Source of the DNA: Gemmatimonas aurantiaca
GTDB taxonomy: Bacteria > Gemmatimonadota > Gemmatimonadetes > Gemmatimonadales > Gemmatimonadaceae
DNA: 64,000 nt
Reading direction: 5' to 3'
Assembly (NCBI RefSeq): GCF_037190085.1
Contig: NZ_JBBCJO010000013.1
Coordinates: 1-64,000, forward strand
Shown: piece by piece, positions 7,657 through 16,250 of the stretch
How positions within the stretch are numbered: position 1 is the stretch's first letter
How the letters are laid out: the number at the start of each line of letters is the position of its first letter
The notes under the pieces: generated by a model
Told to the model about the DNA's origin: nothing
The model's database searches: none
Seen by the model: only the letters and a program-made list of their open reading frames with translations
Translations under genes and position numbers: made by a program

Positions 7657-8478
7657 CTACCAGTTGGTCCCGCCTTTGAGCATGCGATCGAGCAGTGAAG
7701 GCGGTTGTTCCAGACGGCCTTCCTGCGCTTCATCCAGCAGATACTCCACGCGGTTCTGCACGCGGGCCAGCAACGTGCGAAAACGCCGGCTCACAGAGCG
7801 CCAGGCGAACCAACTGCCCGCCGCAGCCACCGCGGTGAGCAGGGCCACCGTCGCCACCGCGAACCCCGGCACCACCAGGCCGAACACGAAGGCGGGAATC
7901 GACACCGCCGCGGCGAGCAGGAAGAACAACACGCTGAGCGCCACCGCTGACGTGCGCTCCGCGCCGCGGGCGCCCGACACCACGGCATCGAACCGCAGCA
8001 CCGTCTTCGTCTCGTCCACCGGCGTGGCCGTGACCACGAGCTGATCGAGACGGACGAGATCGAAACGTCGCCCGCCGAGTCCCATGGAGCGCATGAAATT
8101 GCCCAGTGGATCACGACGGGGTTCGAGAATCAGCCGTTCGGCGGTGCGACGGATGGGCACCATGAGTTCGAGACGCGGCAACGTGGTTTCCAGATGACTC
8201 AGCAACGCGGCCGGTTTTCCCGACACCGTGCGCTGCGCGCTCACGATGGATGGCCCGAGCGACGACAGCAGCGGCCCCGTTTCCGGTTCGGCGAGCACGA
8301 TCTGCGCGCGCTCCTCGGCGATGGCCTGCCGCACGTGCTGCACATCCAGCCCCACCTCCTTCGCGATCTCCAGCAGCCGTGCTTCGCTGATCGTCTCACC
8401 CGGCTCACTCGTGACCGTCTGCAACTCGGCCGCACGGGCCAGCACGCGCTCGAGCGCCGTTCTGGGCAGTTCACTCAT
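7657..8478 (-). CDS. Conserved-looking membrane protein of unknown function
   Basis: A 273-residue protein with no family I can name. Residues 1-70 form a soluble helical region (SEARLLEIAKEVGLDVQHVRQAI, reminiscent of a small helix-turn-helix). A middle soluble part (about 85-170) follows, then two hydrophobic segments at about 180-225 (VALSVLFFLLAAAVSIPAF and FAVATVALLTAVAAAGSWF), and a basic, helical C-terminus facing the other side. It starts 5 nt after the stop of the secreted protein upstream (8484-9611), so the two are almost certainly co-transcribed and may act together at the membrane. Confidence 0.7.
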   Translation of the reverse strand: MSELPRTALERVLARAAELQTVTSEPGETISEARLLEIAKEVGLDVQHVRQAIAEERAQIVLAEPETGPLLSSLGPSIVSAQRTVSGKPAALLSHLETTLPRLELMVPIRRTAERLILEPRRDPLGNFMRSMGLGGRRFDLVRLDQLVVTATPVDETKTVLRFDAVVSGARGAERTSAVALSVLFFLLAAAVSIPAFVFGLVVPGFAVATVALLTAVAAAGSWFAWRSVSRRFRTLLARVQNRVEYLLDEAQEGRLEQPPSLLDRMLKGGTNW

Positions 8479-8483
8479 GTCGT

Positions 8484-9611
8484 TCAGATGCCTCCGAGCA
8501 CGATGTCGATCTGTCGACGCAGCGCATCACGCATCGTGGGCGACAGCGTGAAGGTGCGATCGAATGCCGCCGTCAGCGCGGTGCTGTCGGCCGAGGGCTC
8601 GATTTTCACACCGGCCTGCGTGAGATAGTATCGCTGATATCCGGCGAGCAGTTCGGGGGCGATCCGGCTCAGGACCATCGCGCCGCCGATCACCTGTGCG
8701 GCCGCCACCGCCCGATCGGCCACCCCCGCGCGCTGTTCGGCCGGCGTGACATTGTCGGCGATCACCGGCCCGACGATGGTGCCCGTGGCTTCGTGGGCGA
8801 GACCGAACAACGCCTCGGCCGCGTCTTCCACGCGCCCCGGAAAGGGCACCGCCACCATCGTGCGCTGCGTGCGGCCGGGACCGGTGCGCCCTTCACCACC
8901 CATGGGCAGCGACAGCAGCAGATCGCCCTGACGCTGTCCGGTGTTGTTGAGGAAGCGCTCGAACTTCATGCGATACTGCTGCTGCCACAGGCTGTCCACG
9001 GCGGTGATCACCGCACGGCGTTCGCGGAAAACCCGCAGATACTCGGCGTCGAAGAAACGCACGTTCTCGTCCTGCACGCTGCTGATGAACAGCCGGAGCC
9101 ACTCACGATCGGCGGCACTCTGGAAGAGCGCGGCCAGTTGCGCCATGCGGCGTGCCGATTCCGCATCCGACGCCCGGCGTGGGTCGCCTTCGAACTGCAG
9201 AAAACGTTCGATCGTACCACGCATCTCGTCGAAGGAGGCATAGTCGAACGCCAGGAACTGCGCCGACAGATACCCGCCGCGCTGCAGGCCACGCGTCAGC
9301 GTTTCGCGATTGCCGTCGAGCGCGGTGAGCACGTTGCGTTTGTTCTTCTCCACCGTGAGCGAATCGCGATATCCCCGACGGTACAAGGGCACGACGGTAC
9401 CCGTGTCGACGCTGAGCATCGCGAACGCATGCAGCCAGAGGTCCACGTGCGACAGCGTGCGTACGGGCCACCGGATCTGCTGGGCCGTCTGTTGTTGTGG
9501 CGACTGTGGTGGTGCTTTCTGCGCCCCCGCCCACCCACCGGCCCCCAGGAGAGGGCCGGCCGCCAGCGCACCCACGATGACGCCTGTCAGGGCGGGCATC
9601 GTCGGTGCCAT
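8484..9611 (-). CDS. Secreted protein of unknown function
   Basis: A 375-residue protein with an N-terminal signal sequence (MPALTGVIVGALAAGPLLG, cleavage likely near GAQ at about residue 31), so it should reach the periplasm or beyond. The remainder is mostly helical and rich in Arg and Gln. I recognise no catalytic motif; it contains LAHEATG but no HExxH. The ATG at 9611 is preferred because it puts the signal peptide at the N-terminus; in-frame starts at 9689 and 9725 would add a non-hydrophobic leader. It is followed after 5 nt by the membrane protein 7657-8478. Confidence 0.65.
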   Translation of the reverse strand: MAPTMPALTGVIVGALAAGPLLGAGGWAGAQKAPPQSPQQQTAQQIRWPVRTLSHVDLWLHAFAMLSVDTGTVVPLYRRGYRDSLTVEKNKRNVLTALDGNRETLTRGLQRGGYLSAQFLAFDYASFDEMRGTIERFLQFEGDPRRASDAESARRMAQLAALFQSAADREWLRLFISSVQDENVRFFDAEYLRVFRERRAVITAVDSLWQQQYRMKFERFLNNTGQRQGDLLLSLPMGGEGRTGPGRTQRTMVAVPFPGRVEDAAEALFGLAHEATGTIVGPVIADNVTPAEQRAGVADRAVAAAQVIGGAMVLSRIAPELLAGYQRYYLTQAGVKIEPSADSTALTAAFDRTFTLSPTMRDALRRQIDIVLGGI

Positions 9612-9705
9612 CGTGAACCGAAGGACGGCACGCGTCAGCCGGCCAGGCGACCATGGGGTTCCGGGGGAAATTCGCGGGGTTCCGAACATGGTCTCAATAC
9701 ACGCA

Positions 9706-9739
9706 AGGCCGGTCAGCGGATTCAACCCGCAACCGGCCT
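9706..9739 (-). terminator. Hairpin after the zinc-ribbon operon
   Basis: AGGCCGGT (9706-9713) pairs with ACCGGCCT (9732-9739), with inner GCGG/CCGC extension. It lies about 80 nt past the stop of the gene at 9819 and upstream of the start at 9611. Nearby, GACGGGCGATTCC occurs twice in tandem (around 9768-9800). Termination is inferred. Confidence 0.4.
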
Positions 9740-9818
9740 CGTGATCGTGGGCGGAGATTCCGCCTGTCGACGGGCGATTCCCTCGACGGGCGATTCCGTC
9801 TACGGGTGTCCCGCCGAT

Positions 9819-10502
9819 TCAGCTTCCGCGACCGCAGGTCACGCAGTAGCGCCAGTGTGCTTCCAGCTCGGTGCTGCAGGCCTGACACTGCCGCTTGGTG
9901 AGATCCATGCCGCAGTGCGGGCAGTAGGTGATCTTGCGGTCCCCCGGAAGCTGGCTGTCGCAGTAGCGGCAATGCGCATGCACGGCGCGACTGCCGCGGG
10001 CCGGTGTCACGCGCCGGACATTGGCGAGACCGCCGCCGGCATCCCTCTTGGCATCACCCTTGGCATCACCGGCGCGGCTGGCGGATTGGTCCGACGGCGC
10101 CGGAAACAGCTCCAGAGCCTGGGTCGGACGACCGCTCGCCGTCGTTCCCGAGGCCGCACCCGACACATCGCCCAGGCGCAGGGATGTCGTGGCCCACTCG
10201 CGCACGAGAGCGAGCGTCGGCGACGGAAATGCGAGGGCCTGCAGACTGGCCTGCTGGAGACCCGGATCGGTCAGCACATACCCCCGTTCGCCCGACACGA
10301 GACGCAGCAGCGTCGTTTCGAAGGCATCCGGACCGCTGTCGGCCATTTCGCGACGCACGTCCCGATAGGGGAGCAGACGCTCCTCGAGATCGGTCAGCGT
10401 GAATCCCTGTGACAGCAGCTGCGGAAACTGCGTCCGCACCGTGCGGGAGAGACGAAAAGCGAGGCGATCGAGATCGTCCAGCGAACGGGCAACGACGGTC
10501 AC
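9819..10502 (-). CDS. Double zinc-ribbon protein of unknown function
   Basis: A 227-residue protein. The C-terminus carries two CxxC-pair modules: CRYC...CPHC and CQAC...CVTC, the double zinc-ribbon pattern. The N-terminal 110 residues are a helical domain (SLDDLDRLAFRLSRTVR). A low-complexity linker containing GDAKGDAKRDAGGG joins them. The start is GTG at 10502: it overlaps the TGA of the upstream gene in a GTGA junction, which argues for translational coupling. The protein has no hydrophobic segment and should be cytosolic. Its partner is probably the small membrane protein next door. Confidence 0.75.
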   Translation of the reverse strand: MTVVARSLDDLDRLAFRLSRTVRTQFPQLLSQGFTLTDLEERLLPYRDVRREMADSGPDAFETTLLRLVSGERGYVLTDPGLQQASLQALAFPSPTLALVREWATTSLRLGDVSGAASGTTASGRPTQALELFPAPSDQSASRAGDAKGDAKRDAGGGLANVRRVTPARGSRAVHAHCRYCDSQLPGDRKITYCPHCGMDLTKRQCQACSTELEAHWRYCVTCGRGS

Positions 10503-10681
10503 TTCGTGTCGCCCGTGCCGTAGCGCTTGTCCACGTCGTTGCCCATGCGCTCACGCGTTTCCCCGCCGATACGGTCGACGAGGCGTTCCGCCACGTTCTT
10601 GTCGTGCTGCTGGGCGTCTTTCCAGCCATAGCCGTAGCCGATGGCAACGCCGATCGCGAGGATGAAAAGGAACTTGAACAT
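10499..10681 (-). CDS. Small single-pass membrane protein
   Basis: A 60-residue protein with an N-terminal transmembrane helix (FKFLFILAIGVAIGYGYGW, residues 2-20) and a charged cytosolic tail ending RYGTGDTK. Function is unknown. Its stop overlaps the GTG start of the zinc-ribbon gene by 4 nt, and it begins 39 nt after the RNase H-like gene, so it belongs to the same operon. Confidence 0.7.
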   Translation of the reverse strand: MFKFLFILAIGVAIGYGYGWKDAQQHDKNVAERLVDRIGGETRERMGNDVDKRYGTGDTK

Positions 10682-10720
10682 GAGCGTCGGAGGTGAAACC
10701 GACGCGCCTGCGCCGGTCAG

Positions 10721-11365
10721 CTATTGTTCCAGACGCGAGACCGGAAGAGGGGGTAACGGCGGCAACGCGGAAGCTGGCACGAACTGTTCCGCCCTGGGAA
10801 ATGGCGAGAGCGGCGTGGCCCCTTTCCCCCTGGCCTGCTGGTCCGCCCACCAGGATTCGAACTGCGAGACCACCAGACCGTCGGAATGGTCCTGATTGGT
10901 GGCGGCGCGGATGGCCAGATGATTGGCATACTCGTTCTGCGGATGCCCCGCATGCCCCTTCACCCAGGCCCACTGCGTCTGATGCGGAGCGATGGCCGCC
11001 ACGGCCTGCTGCCACAACTCCACATTCTCCACGGCCCCGTCTTTGCGACGCCAGCCGCGGGCCATCCATCCGCGTACCCAGCTCGACATGCCGTCCACGA
11101 TGTACCGCGAGTCGGTGGTGAAGAGCACCGACAACCGGTTCCCCTTGCGCGACATGGCCTGGAACGTGTCGATCACCGAACGCAGCGCCATGCGGTTGTT
11201 CGTGGTGTCGGGTTCCGACGCCCAGAGATCGAACCGTGTGACGCTGCCGTCGTTCCTGCGGAATTCGATGAGCGCGCCGAGTCCGCCCGGCGTGTCGCCG
11301 CTCCGGCCGTTGCCCAGGCACGATTCGTCCGCGTAGACCGCCACCAGTGGATGCTTCGCGCTCAT
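10721..11365 (-). CDS. RNase H-like protein with altered catalytic residues
   Basis: A 214-residue protein. Residues 5-155 follow the RNase HI fold: YADESCLGNG, TTNNRMALR, LFTTDSRYIVDG, VKGHAGHPQNEYAN. RNase HI cleaves RNA in RNA-DNA hybrids using four acidic residues. Here the first (Asp13) and third (Asp85) are kept, but the second, normally Glu in TTNNRME, is Ala60, and the fourth, normally Asp in NERCDEL, is Asn148. The helper His138 is kept. Activity may be reduced, altered or absent. A Pro-rich tail of about 60 residues follows. The ATG overlaps the upstream stop (ATGA). Confidence 0.85.
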   Translation of the reverse strand: MSAKHPLVAVYADESCLGNGRSGDTPGGLGALIEFRRNDGSVTRFDLWASEPDTTNNRMALRSVIDTFQAMSRKGNRLSVLFTTDSRYIVDGMSSWVRGWMARGWRRKDGAVENVELWQQAVAAIAPHQTQWAWVKGHAGHPQNEYANHLAIRAATNQDHSDGLVVSQFESWWADQQARGKGATPLSPFPRAEQFVPASALPPLPPLPVSRLEQ

Positions 11366-11577
11366 CGCACGGCCTCGATCGCATCGAGTTCGTCGAGGAT
11401 CAGTTCCAGGCGATGTCCCGTGCTCGGATGACGGGCCACGATGATCTCCCGGCCCTGTTCGATGCGCAGGCGCTCGGGGATCACGACGTATTCGGTGCCG
11501 CGCCGCATGATGGTCAGACGCGTGCCGTCGACGATGGCGCGCTCGAGTTGGTCGTACTGCGTCGTGGAGAGCTGCAT
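11362..11577 (-). CDS. Small protein of unknown function
   Basis: A 71-residue charged protein (MQLSTTQYDQLERAIVDGT...) with no cysteine pairs or membrane segment. The middle (TRLTIMRRGTEYVVIPERLR) looks like beta strands. The ATG at 11577 is preferred; a GTG at 11583 would add two residues. The stop overlaps the start of the RNase H-like gene by 4 nt and the gene starts 22 nt downstream of the M20 peptidase, so it is an operon member. Function unknown. Confidence 0.6.
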   Translation of the reverse strand: MQLSTTQYDQLERAIVDGTRLTIMRRGTEYVVIPERLRIEQGREIIVARHPSTGHRLELILDELDAIEAVR

Positions 11578-11599
11578 CCGCACAACTTAGTCGATGGCG

Positions 11600-12766
11600 T
11601 CAGGCCTTCCGTTCCAGCCCCCACGTGGCGCAGACCTGCTCGAGCACCGTCACGGCCTGTTCGATCTGGGCGATCTCCACCCATTCGGTGGCCGAGTGGG
11701 CGCGGGCAATGTCTCCCGGCCCGAAACAGAGCGCCGGGATGCCCGCCTCCGCGAAGAGGGCCGCGTCGGTCCAGCACGATAGCCCTTCGATCGTGCCCGG
11801 CAGGCCGTGCGCCTGCGCAGCCGCGACCACCGTGCGCACCAGGGGCGCCTCGATGGCCAGGTCGAGCGGCGGCTGCGCACAGGCCAGCGTGGCCCGGGCG
11901 CGGAAATCCGGTCGCGCCGCCTCGAGCGCCTCGATGGCCGTCTGCACTTCGGCCAGAGCCTGCGCGCCCGTCTCGCCGGGCACCGTGCGCCGCTCGATGC
12001 GCACATCGCAGCGGTCGGCATAGGTGGACCATCCCGTGCCGCCGCTGATCATGGCGGCATGCAGGGACGCCCGCCCCAGCAGCGGATGGGTGCGCGCGAC
12101 CAGGGTGTCGTGTTCGAAGCGATCGAGTGCGGCGATGAGCAGTGCCGCATGCCGGTTGGCATCGATGCCTACATCGTACCGGCTGCCATGCGCCGCCCGT
12201 CCGTCGACGGCGACGTCGATCCAGGCAAATCCCTTGTGTGCCGGCACCACCGCAAGACGGGTGGGTTCGGTGATGATCGCACCCGTGCCGCGCAGGCCGT
12301 CGGCGAGCAGGGCGCGCGTGCCGATGGACGCATACTCCTCATCACACACCGCGGCGATGATGACCTCACTGTGCAGCGTTCCCCGCGCCGCCGCACGCGC
12401 CGCCGCCACACACATCGCCGCGATCCCGGCCTTCATGTCGGTGGCGCCACGCGCGTACAGATTGCCGTGGCTCGTCACCGGCACGAAGGGCTCGTGGGTC
12501 ATGCCTTCGACGCCCACGACATCGAGATGCCCATTGAGAATGAGCGGTGAGCGTCCGATTGGCCCGATGCGCGCGAGCACGTTGGAGCGCCCCGGCGTGA
12601 CATCGCTGATGGAGACCGCGAATCCCCAGCCGCTCAGGATCGACGCCAACAACTCCGCACAGCCCCGTTCACCCGGCGCGCCGGCAACGAGCTCCGGGTT
12701 TCGCGAGTCGACGGCGACGAGCGCCTCGGTCAGTGCAACGGCATCGAGCGGGAATCGGGAGTGCAC
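11600..12766 (-). CDS. M20-family metallopeptidase (ArgE/DapE/CPG2-like)
   Basis: A 388-residue enzyme with the M20 metal-site motifs: NGHLDVVG (His80), GATDMKAG (Asp110), CDEEYAS (Glu143-Glu144), TEPTR (Glu167) and a C-terminal Arg-Ala-His region near ARAHSATEW. A lid/dimerisation domain occupies roughly residues 178-290 (AHGSRYDVGIDAN). M20 enzymes hydrolyse an amide bond with two zinc ions; substrates range from N-acetylornithine to dipeptides, and the exact one cannot be read here. The start is GTG at 12766, 2 nt after the GHMP kinase stop. It is the second gene of a tightly packed group. Confidence 0.85.
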   Translation of the reverse strand: MHSRFPLDAVALTEALVAVDSRNPELVAGAPGERGCAELLASILSGWGFAVSISDVTPGRSNVLARIGPIGRSPLILNGHLDVVGVEGMTHEPFVPVTSHGNLYARGATDMKAGIAAMCVAAARAAARGTLHSEVIIAAVCDEEYASIGTRALLADGLRGTGAIITEPTRLAVVPAHKGFAWIDVAVDGRAAHGSRYDVGIDANRHAALLIAALDRFEHDTLVARTHPLLGRASLHAAMISGGTGWSTYADRCDVRIERRTVPGETGAQALAEVQTAIEALEAARPDFRARATLACAQPPLDLAIEAPLVRTVVAAAQAHGLPGTIEGLSCWTDAALFAEAGIPALCFGPGDIARAHSATEWVEIAQIEQAVTVLEQVCATWGLERKA

Positions 12767-12768
12767 CC

Positions 12769-13755
12769 TTACAGTCTAGGCGACGGCGCCCCGACCCGCA
12801 CCCCGTCGCGGGCGACCCGCCAGGACAGGACCGCCCCCAGCGTGGCGGCCGCAGCCTGTATCCGTGGCGCATGGTCCACCGGCGAACAGACGAGCACGCT
12901 TCCACCTCCGCTCGCACCCAGGGCCTTGAAGCCCGTCGCGCCGGCTTCGCGTACGCGGGCTTCGAGCGCGTCGATGCGGTCGGTGGTGATGCGCGGGTGC
13001 AGGGACCGCTGATGATGCCAGTGCTCGTCGACGAGGGCGGCCAGCGTGGCCAGGTCGCTACCGACAAGCGCGTCGCGCATGCCACGGGCCAGCACGGCCA
13101 TCCGGTCGAGCGCCGCCACCACCCGCGGGACGCGGTCGCGATAGGCATCGAGCACAGCCGTGATCGTTTCGCCCGAAATGCGCGATTCCCCCGTGTACAC
13201 CACCGTGAGGCAGCGCTCGAGGTCGTCCACGCAGCGATCGGTGAGCGGCAGCGGTTCGGCGTGGTTTTCCGCGGCGAATGTGAGGGCCAATGCGCCGCCG
13301 AACGCCGCCGCATAGTGGTCCTGGAACCCGCCGGCCACGCCGAGGTCCTCCGCCTCGACACGCCGGCTCTGCTCAGCCAGCTCGGCCGGATCGGCGGACG
13401 TGCCCTGGAGCCGGGCGATCGCCGCGGCCAGCGCGACCCCCACCGACGACGAACCACCCAACCCTGCGCCGATCGGGAAATCGCTGTGAATGGCGACGTG
13501 GGCGTGCGTGATGCCTGCCCGCCGGAGCGCCGCTGCGGGCAGCGGCTCGGGACAGGGTCCGGGATCCGACCCGAGACACGACGATCCCGCCGACGCGGCG
13601 GTCGGCGGGATCGTGAGGGTGACGGTGGCCCGTCGTTCGATGGCGAGATTGCAGACGAATCCGCCCCGTTCCTCCGGATACGGCGGAACGTCGGTCCAGC
13701 CCCCGCCAAAATCGAGGCGGGTGGGTGCCGAGGCGATGATCGTGTAGCCGATCAT
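12769..13755 (-). CDS. GHMP-family sugar kinase
   Basis: A 328-residue kinase. The start SAPTRLDFGGGWTDVPPYP and the ATP-binding loop DFPIGAGLGGSSSVG are typical of the D-glycero-D-manno-heptose-7-phosphate kinase/fucokinase branch of the GHMP superfamily, and GASGGGSVLV is the C-terminal motif 3. Such enzymes phosphorylate an anomeric or ring hydroxyl for nucleotide-sugar synthesis. The ATG at 13755 matches the usual N-terminus; a GTG at 13776 would add seven residues. It heads the run GHMP-M20-small protein-RNase H-membrane-zinc ribbon. Confidence 0.82.
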   Translation of the reverse strand: MIGYTIIASAPTRLDFGGGWTDVPPYPEERGGFVCNLAIERRATVTLTIPPTAASAGSSCLGSDPGPCPEPLPAAALRRAGITHAHVAIHSDFPIGAGLGGSSSVGVALAAAIARLQGTSADPAELAEQSRRVEAEDLGVAGGFQDHYAAAFGGALALTFAAENHAEPLPLTDRCVDDLERCLTVVYTGESRISGETITAVLDAYRDRVPRVVAALDRMAVLARGMRDALVGSDLATLAALVDEHWHHQRSLHPRITTDRIDALEARVREAGATGFKALGASGGGSVLVCSPVDHAPRIQAAAATLGAVLSWRVARDGVRVGAPSPRL

Positions 13756-13831
13756 GGAGCGATCAGGCTGTGTCACAGCGGGATCACGCAGCGATCGTGC
13801 AGTTGATCATCGGAACGACACCCGCTCCGGA

Positions 13832-14719
13832 CTATTTCTTCTTTGCCGGGGCTTTCTTGGCGGGAGCCTTTGCCGGCGCCTTGGCCACCTTCGCCGGTGC
13901 CTTGGCCGCCGACTTTGCCGGGGCCTTGGCGGGTGCCGGGGCCTTCGCCGGCGCCTTGGCTACCGGCTTGGCCGGCGCTTTGGCGGCCGGAGCCGGTTTG
14001 CCGGCCGTCTTGGCCGGTGCCTTGGCGGCAGGCGCCGGGGCCTTTGCCGGAGCTTTGGCTGGGGCCGCGGCGGGCGGTGCCTTGGCCGCAGGTGCTGCCT
14101 TGGCCGGTGCCTTCTCGGCCTTCGCCTCGACGCCCTTGCTTTCCGCCTTCGGCTCGGCCTTGGCTTCGGCAGGCTTGGCGGCGGGCGGCTTGGGGGTGGG
14201 CTTGGGCGGCGGCGGCGCGAAGTTCACCTTGTCCGACGGCTTCTGCGGCTCGATGCGCATGGCGGCACGGGCTTCCAGCGCGGCCTCGGCGGCGGCGGCG
14301 GGAGCGGCGACGGCCTTGGGCATCTGACCCAATGGAACCGGCTTCGGCGGCGGCGCCTTGGGTTCGGGCTTGGGTAGCGAGCCGTGTTTGGCGATGTATG
14401 CCGCCTCGGCCTGCTGAATCAGGACATCGGCCTCGTCCTGGTTCATCTGGCCGCGCCGCACCATGTAGTTGATGAGATCGCGGGCGCTCTCGATGACAAA
14501 CGCGCTCAGGCCCGCCGCGGCGCCCACGACATCGCGCATGGCACCGGACATGCGGCTGCCCGCCTCGAGGCTGATTTCATGGGCCCGCTGCGCCATCTCG
14601 GCTGCGGTGTCCCGAGCGTCGGCCGCTCGATGCCCCGGTCCCCGGCGGGGAGCCGGACCCGAAGGAGGGGCGTCGCCTTCCGCCTGCGTTTCGTCGTCAG
14701 CCTGTGGTAAATCGGCCAT
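13832..14719 (-). CDS. Lys/Ala/Pro-rich protein with a PAKA-repeat tail
   Basis: A 295-residue protein. Residues 35-115 form a helical domain (MSGAMRDVVGAAAGLSAFVI, then VRRGQMNQDEADVLIQQAE) that resembles phasin-like granule proteins. From about residue 160 the sequence is Pro/Ala/Lys-rich with many APAKAPAKA repeats and ends KKAPAKKK, like histone H1-type or PhaF/AlgP tails that bind DNA or polyphosphate. A role in granule or nucleoid organisation is inferred, not proven. The start at 14719 excludes an unlikely N-terminal extension open to 14818. Confidence 0.75.
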   Translation of the reverse strand: MADLPQADDETQAEGDAPPSGPAPRRGPGHRAADARDTAAEMAQRAHEISLEAGSRMSGAMRDVVGAAAGLSAFVIESARDLINYMVRRGQMNQDEADVLIQQAEAAYIAKHGSLPKPEPKAPPPKPVPLGQMPKAVAAPAAAAEAALEARAAMRIEPQKPSDKVNFAPPPPKPTPKPPAAKPAEAKAEPKAESKGVEAKAEKAPAKAAPAAKAPPAAAPAKAPAKAPAPAAKAPAKTAGKPAPAAKAPAKPVAKAPAKAPAPAKAPAKSAAKAPAKVAKAPAKAPAKKAPAKKK

Positions 14720-14893
14720 GGGTGGAGCGCGCTCCGTCCGCCTGACATTGTAGGGAGAGGTGGTCGCTGGGCGAGCGGCGACGGCAACTGCCGGCACCGC
14801 CGCGTGGTCCGCGTCCACCAGAACGGGGGTAACTATATGATTTTCAGTGATCTACGCAAGGTATTCGCACGTGCTTTGCGAGGCCATCTCACA

Positions 14894-14899
14894 TATAAT
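14894..14899 (+). promoter_or_regulatory. Consensus -10 box upstream of the CoA-transferase gene
   Basis: A perfect TATAAT sits in an AT-richer patch (14830-14900) of the 277-nt divergent gap between the PAKA-repeat gene and the CoA-transferase. No good TTGACA is found 16-18 nt upstream (the best is TGCTTT at 14872). The predicted leader would be about 90 nt. Confidence 0.45.
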
Positions 14900-14996
14900 G
14901 CACAGAGGCGAGGTCGAACGGAGCCGGGACGTGCCGGCGCGATGCTCCTACTTCTCCCATGGTTGTAAGCCATTTTAAAGACACAAAAGAGACAGT

Positions 14997-16133
14997 ATGA
15001 GCACAGATAAGCTTCAAGGGCTCAAGGTGCTCGATCTATCCAGAGTCCTTGCCGGTCCATATTGCACCATGATGCTGGGCGACCTCGGCGCTTCCGTCAT
15101 CAAAGTGGAACGACCGGGAGCGGGCGACGACACCCGTGGATGGGGGCCGCCGTTCGACGCGCAGGGGCAGTCGGCGTATTTTCTTTCCACAAATCGCAAC
15201 AAACTCTCGCTCGCCGCCGACTTCCGCGATCCCGCGGATCTGGAGCTGGTGCTGCAACTCGCCCGCGAGGCCGATGTCATCATCGAGAACTATCTTCCGG
15301 GAGCACTGTCGCGAAACGGAATCGATGCTGATTCGCTGATGGCGCAAAATGAACGATTGATATGGTGTACCATCTCCGGGTTTGGCCCACAAAGCATGCG
15401 ACCGGGTTACGATTTTGTCGCGCAGGCCGAATCCGGGTGGATGTCCATCACTGGAGAGCCCCACGGAGAGCCCATGAAAGTGGGTGTGGCCGTGGTCGAC
15501 GTCATTGCCGGGAAGGATGCCGCCATCGGCATTCTCGCGGCCCTGGCAGCCCGGGATCGGGCCTCCGCACACGGAGAGCGCCTGGCGCCGGCCGAAAGGC
15601 GGGTGCACGTCACCCTGGCCACGTCGGCGCTGGCGGCGCTGGTCAATGTCACCCAGAACGTGCTCGTGTCCGGCGCGCCCGCCCGGCGCTGGGGCAACGC
15701 CCACCCCAACCTCGTTCCCTATCAGTTGTTTCACGCCGCCGACCGTTCGCTCGTCATTGCGGTGGGGAGTGACGGACAGTGGAAGCAGGCGGCCATCGCG
15801 CTCGGGCTCACGGTACTCGCGGACGATCCGGCGCTGGCCACCAATGCCGGTCGATTGGCGGCACGTGACCGCGTCGTGACAGCGATCGACGAGTGCGTGC
15901 GTGTTGCCCCCGCGCAACACTGGGTGGATCTGCTCGATGCCGTGGGGGTACCATGCGGTCTCGTCCGTACGGTGCAGGAGGCGTTGAGTGATGTCACCGC
16001 ATCGGCACGCACGGGTGTTCCTCCGCTGTTGAATGGTCGTGTTCGCTTCGATCCGCCCCGATTGGATGAGCACGGTGTCACCATCCGGGAAAAACAGTGG
16101 AGTTTGTTCGACATGCTGCCGATACTGGAGTGA
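14997..16133 (+). CDS. CaiB/BaiF-type (class III) CoA-transferase
   Basis: A 378-residue enzyme of the class III CoA-transferase family, which forms interlocked dimers and moves CoA between acyl acids through an aspartyl-CoA thioester. Signature pieces are LSRVLAGPYCTMMLGDLGA (about 14-32), KVERPGAGDDTRGWGPPF, NRNKLSLAADF, ENYLPGAL, and GYDFVAQAESGWM, whose Asp is the expected catalytic residue. The substrate pair is unknown; no acyl-CoA dehydrogenase, hydratase or racemase gene lies next to it. The ATG is preceded by an AAGAGA-type ribosome binding site. The 5' part of the gene and its leader are less GC-rich than their surroundings. Confidence 0.87.
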   Translation: MSTDKLQGLKVLDLSRVLAGPYCTMMLGDLGASVIKVERPGAGDDTRGWGPPFDAQGQSAYFLSTNRNKLSLAADFRDPADLELVLQLAREADVIIENYLPGALSRNGIDADSLMAQNERLIWCTISGFGPQSMRPGYDFVAQAESGWMSITGEPHGEPMKVGVAVVDVIAGKDAAIGILAALAARDRASAHGERLAPAERRVHVTLATSALAALVNVTQNVLVSGAPARRWGNAHPNLVPYQLFHAADRSLVIAVGSDGQWKQAAIALGLTVLADDPALATNAGRLAARDRVVTAIDECVRVAPAQHWVDLLDAVGVPCGLVRTVQEALSDVTASARTGVPPLLNGRVRFDPPRLDEHGVTIREKQWSLFDMLPILE

Positions 16134-16238
16134 GGACGTGTGTGACTTCCTTGTTGCCGATTCGTCTTTTGCACGAGAAGACCAGCATGTTTGGCTCGAT
16201 CTCGCTTGGCAGGGGTGTCAATCCAGTGACAGCGGCGT

Positions 16239-16244
16239 TATCCT
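16239..16244 (+). promoter_or_regulatory. -10-like box of the sigma-factor gene
   Basis: TATCCT ends 6 nt before a GTG at 16251 and 12 nt before an ATG at 16257. This spacing would make the mRNA leaderless, as for several other genes in the window. No clear -35 is present. Confidence 0.35.
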
Positions 16245-16250
16245 AGCGCC

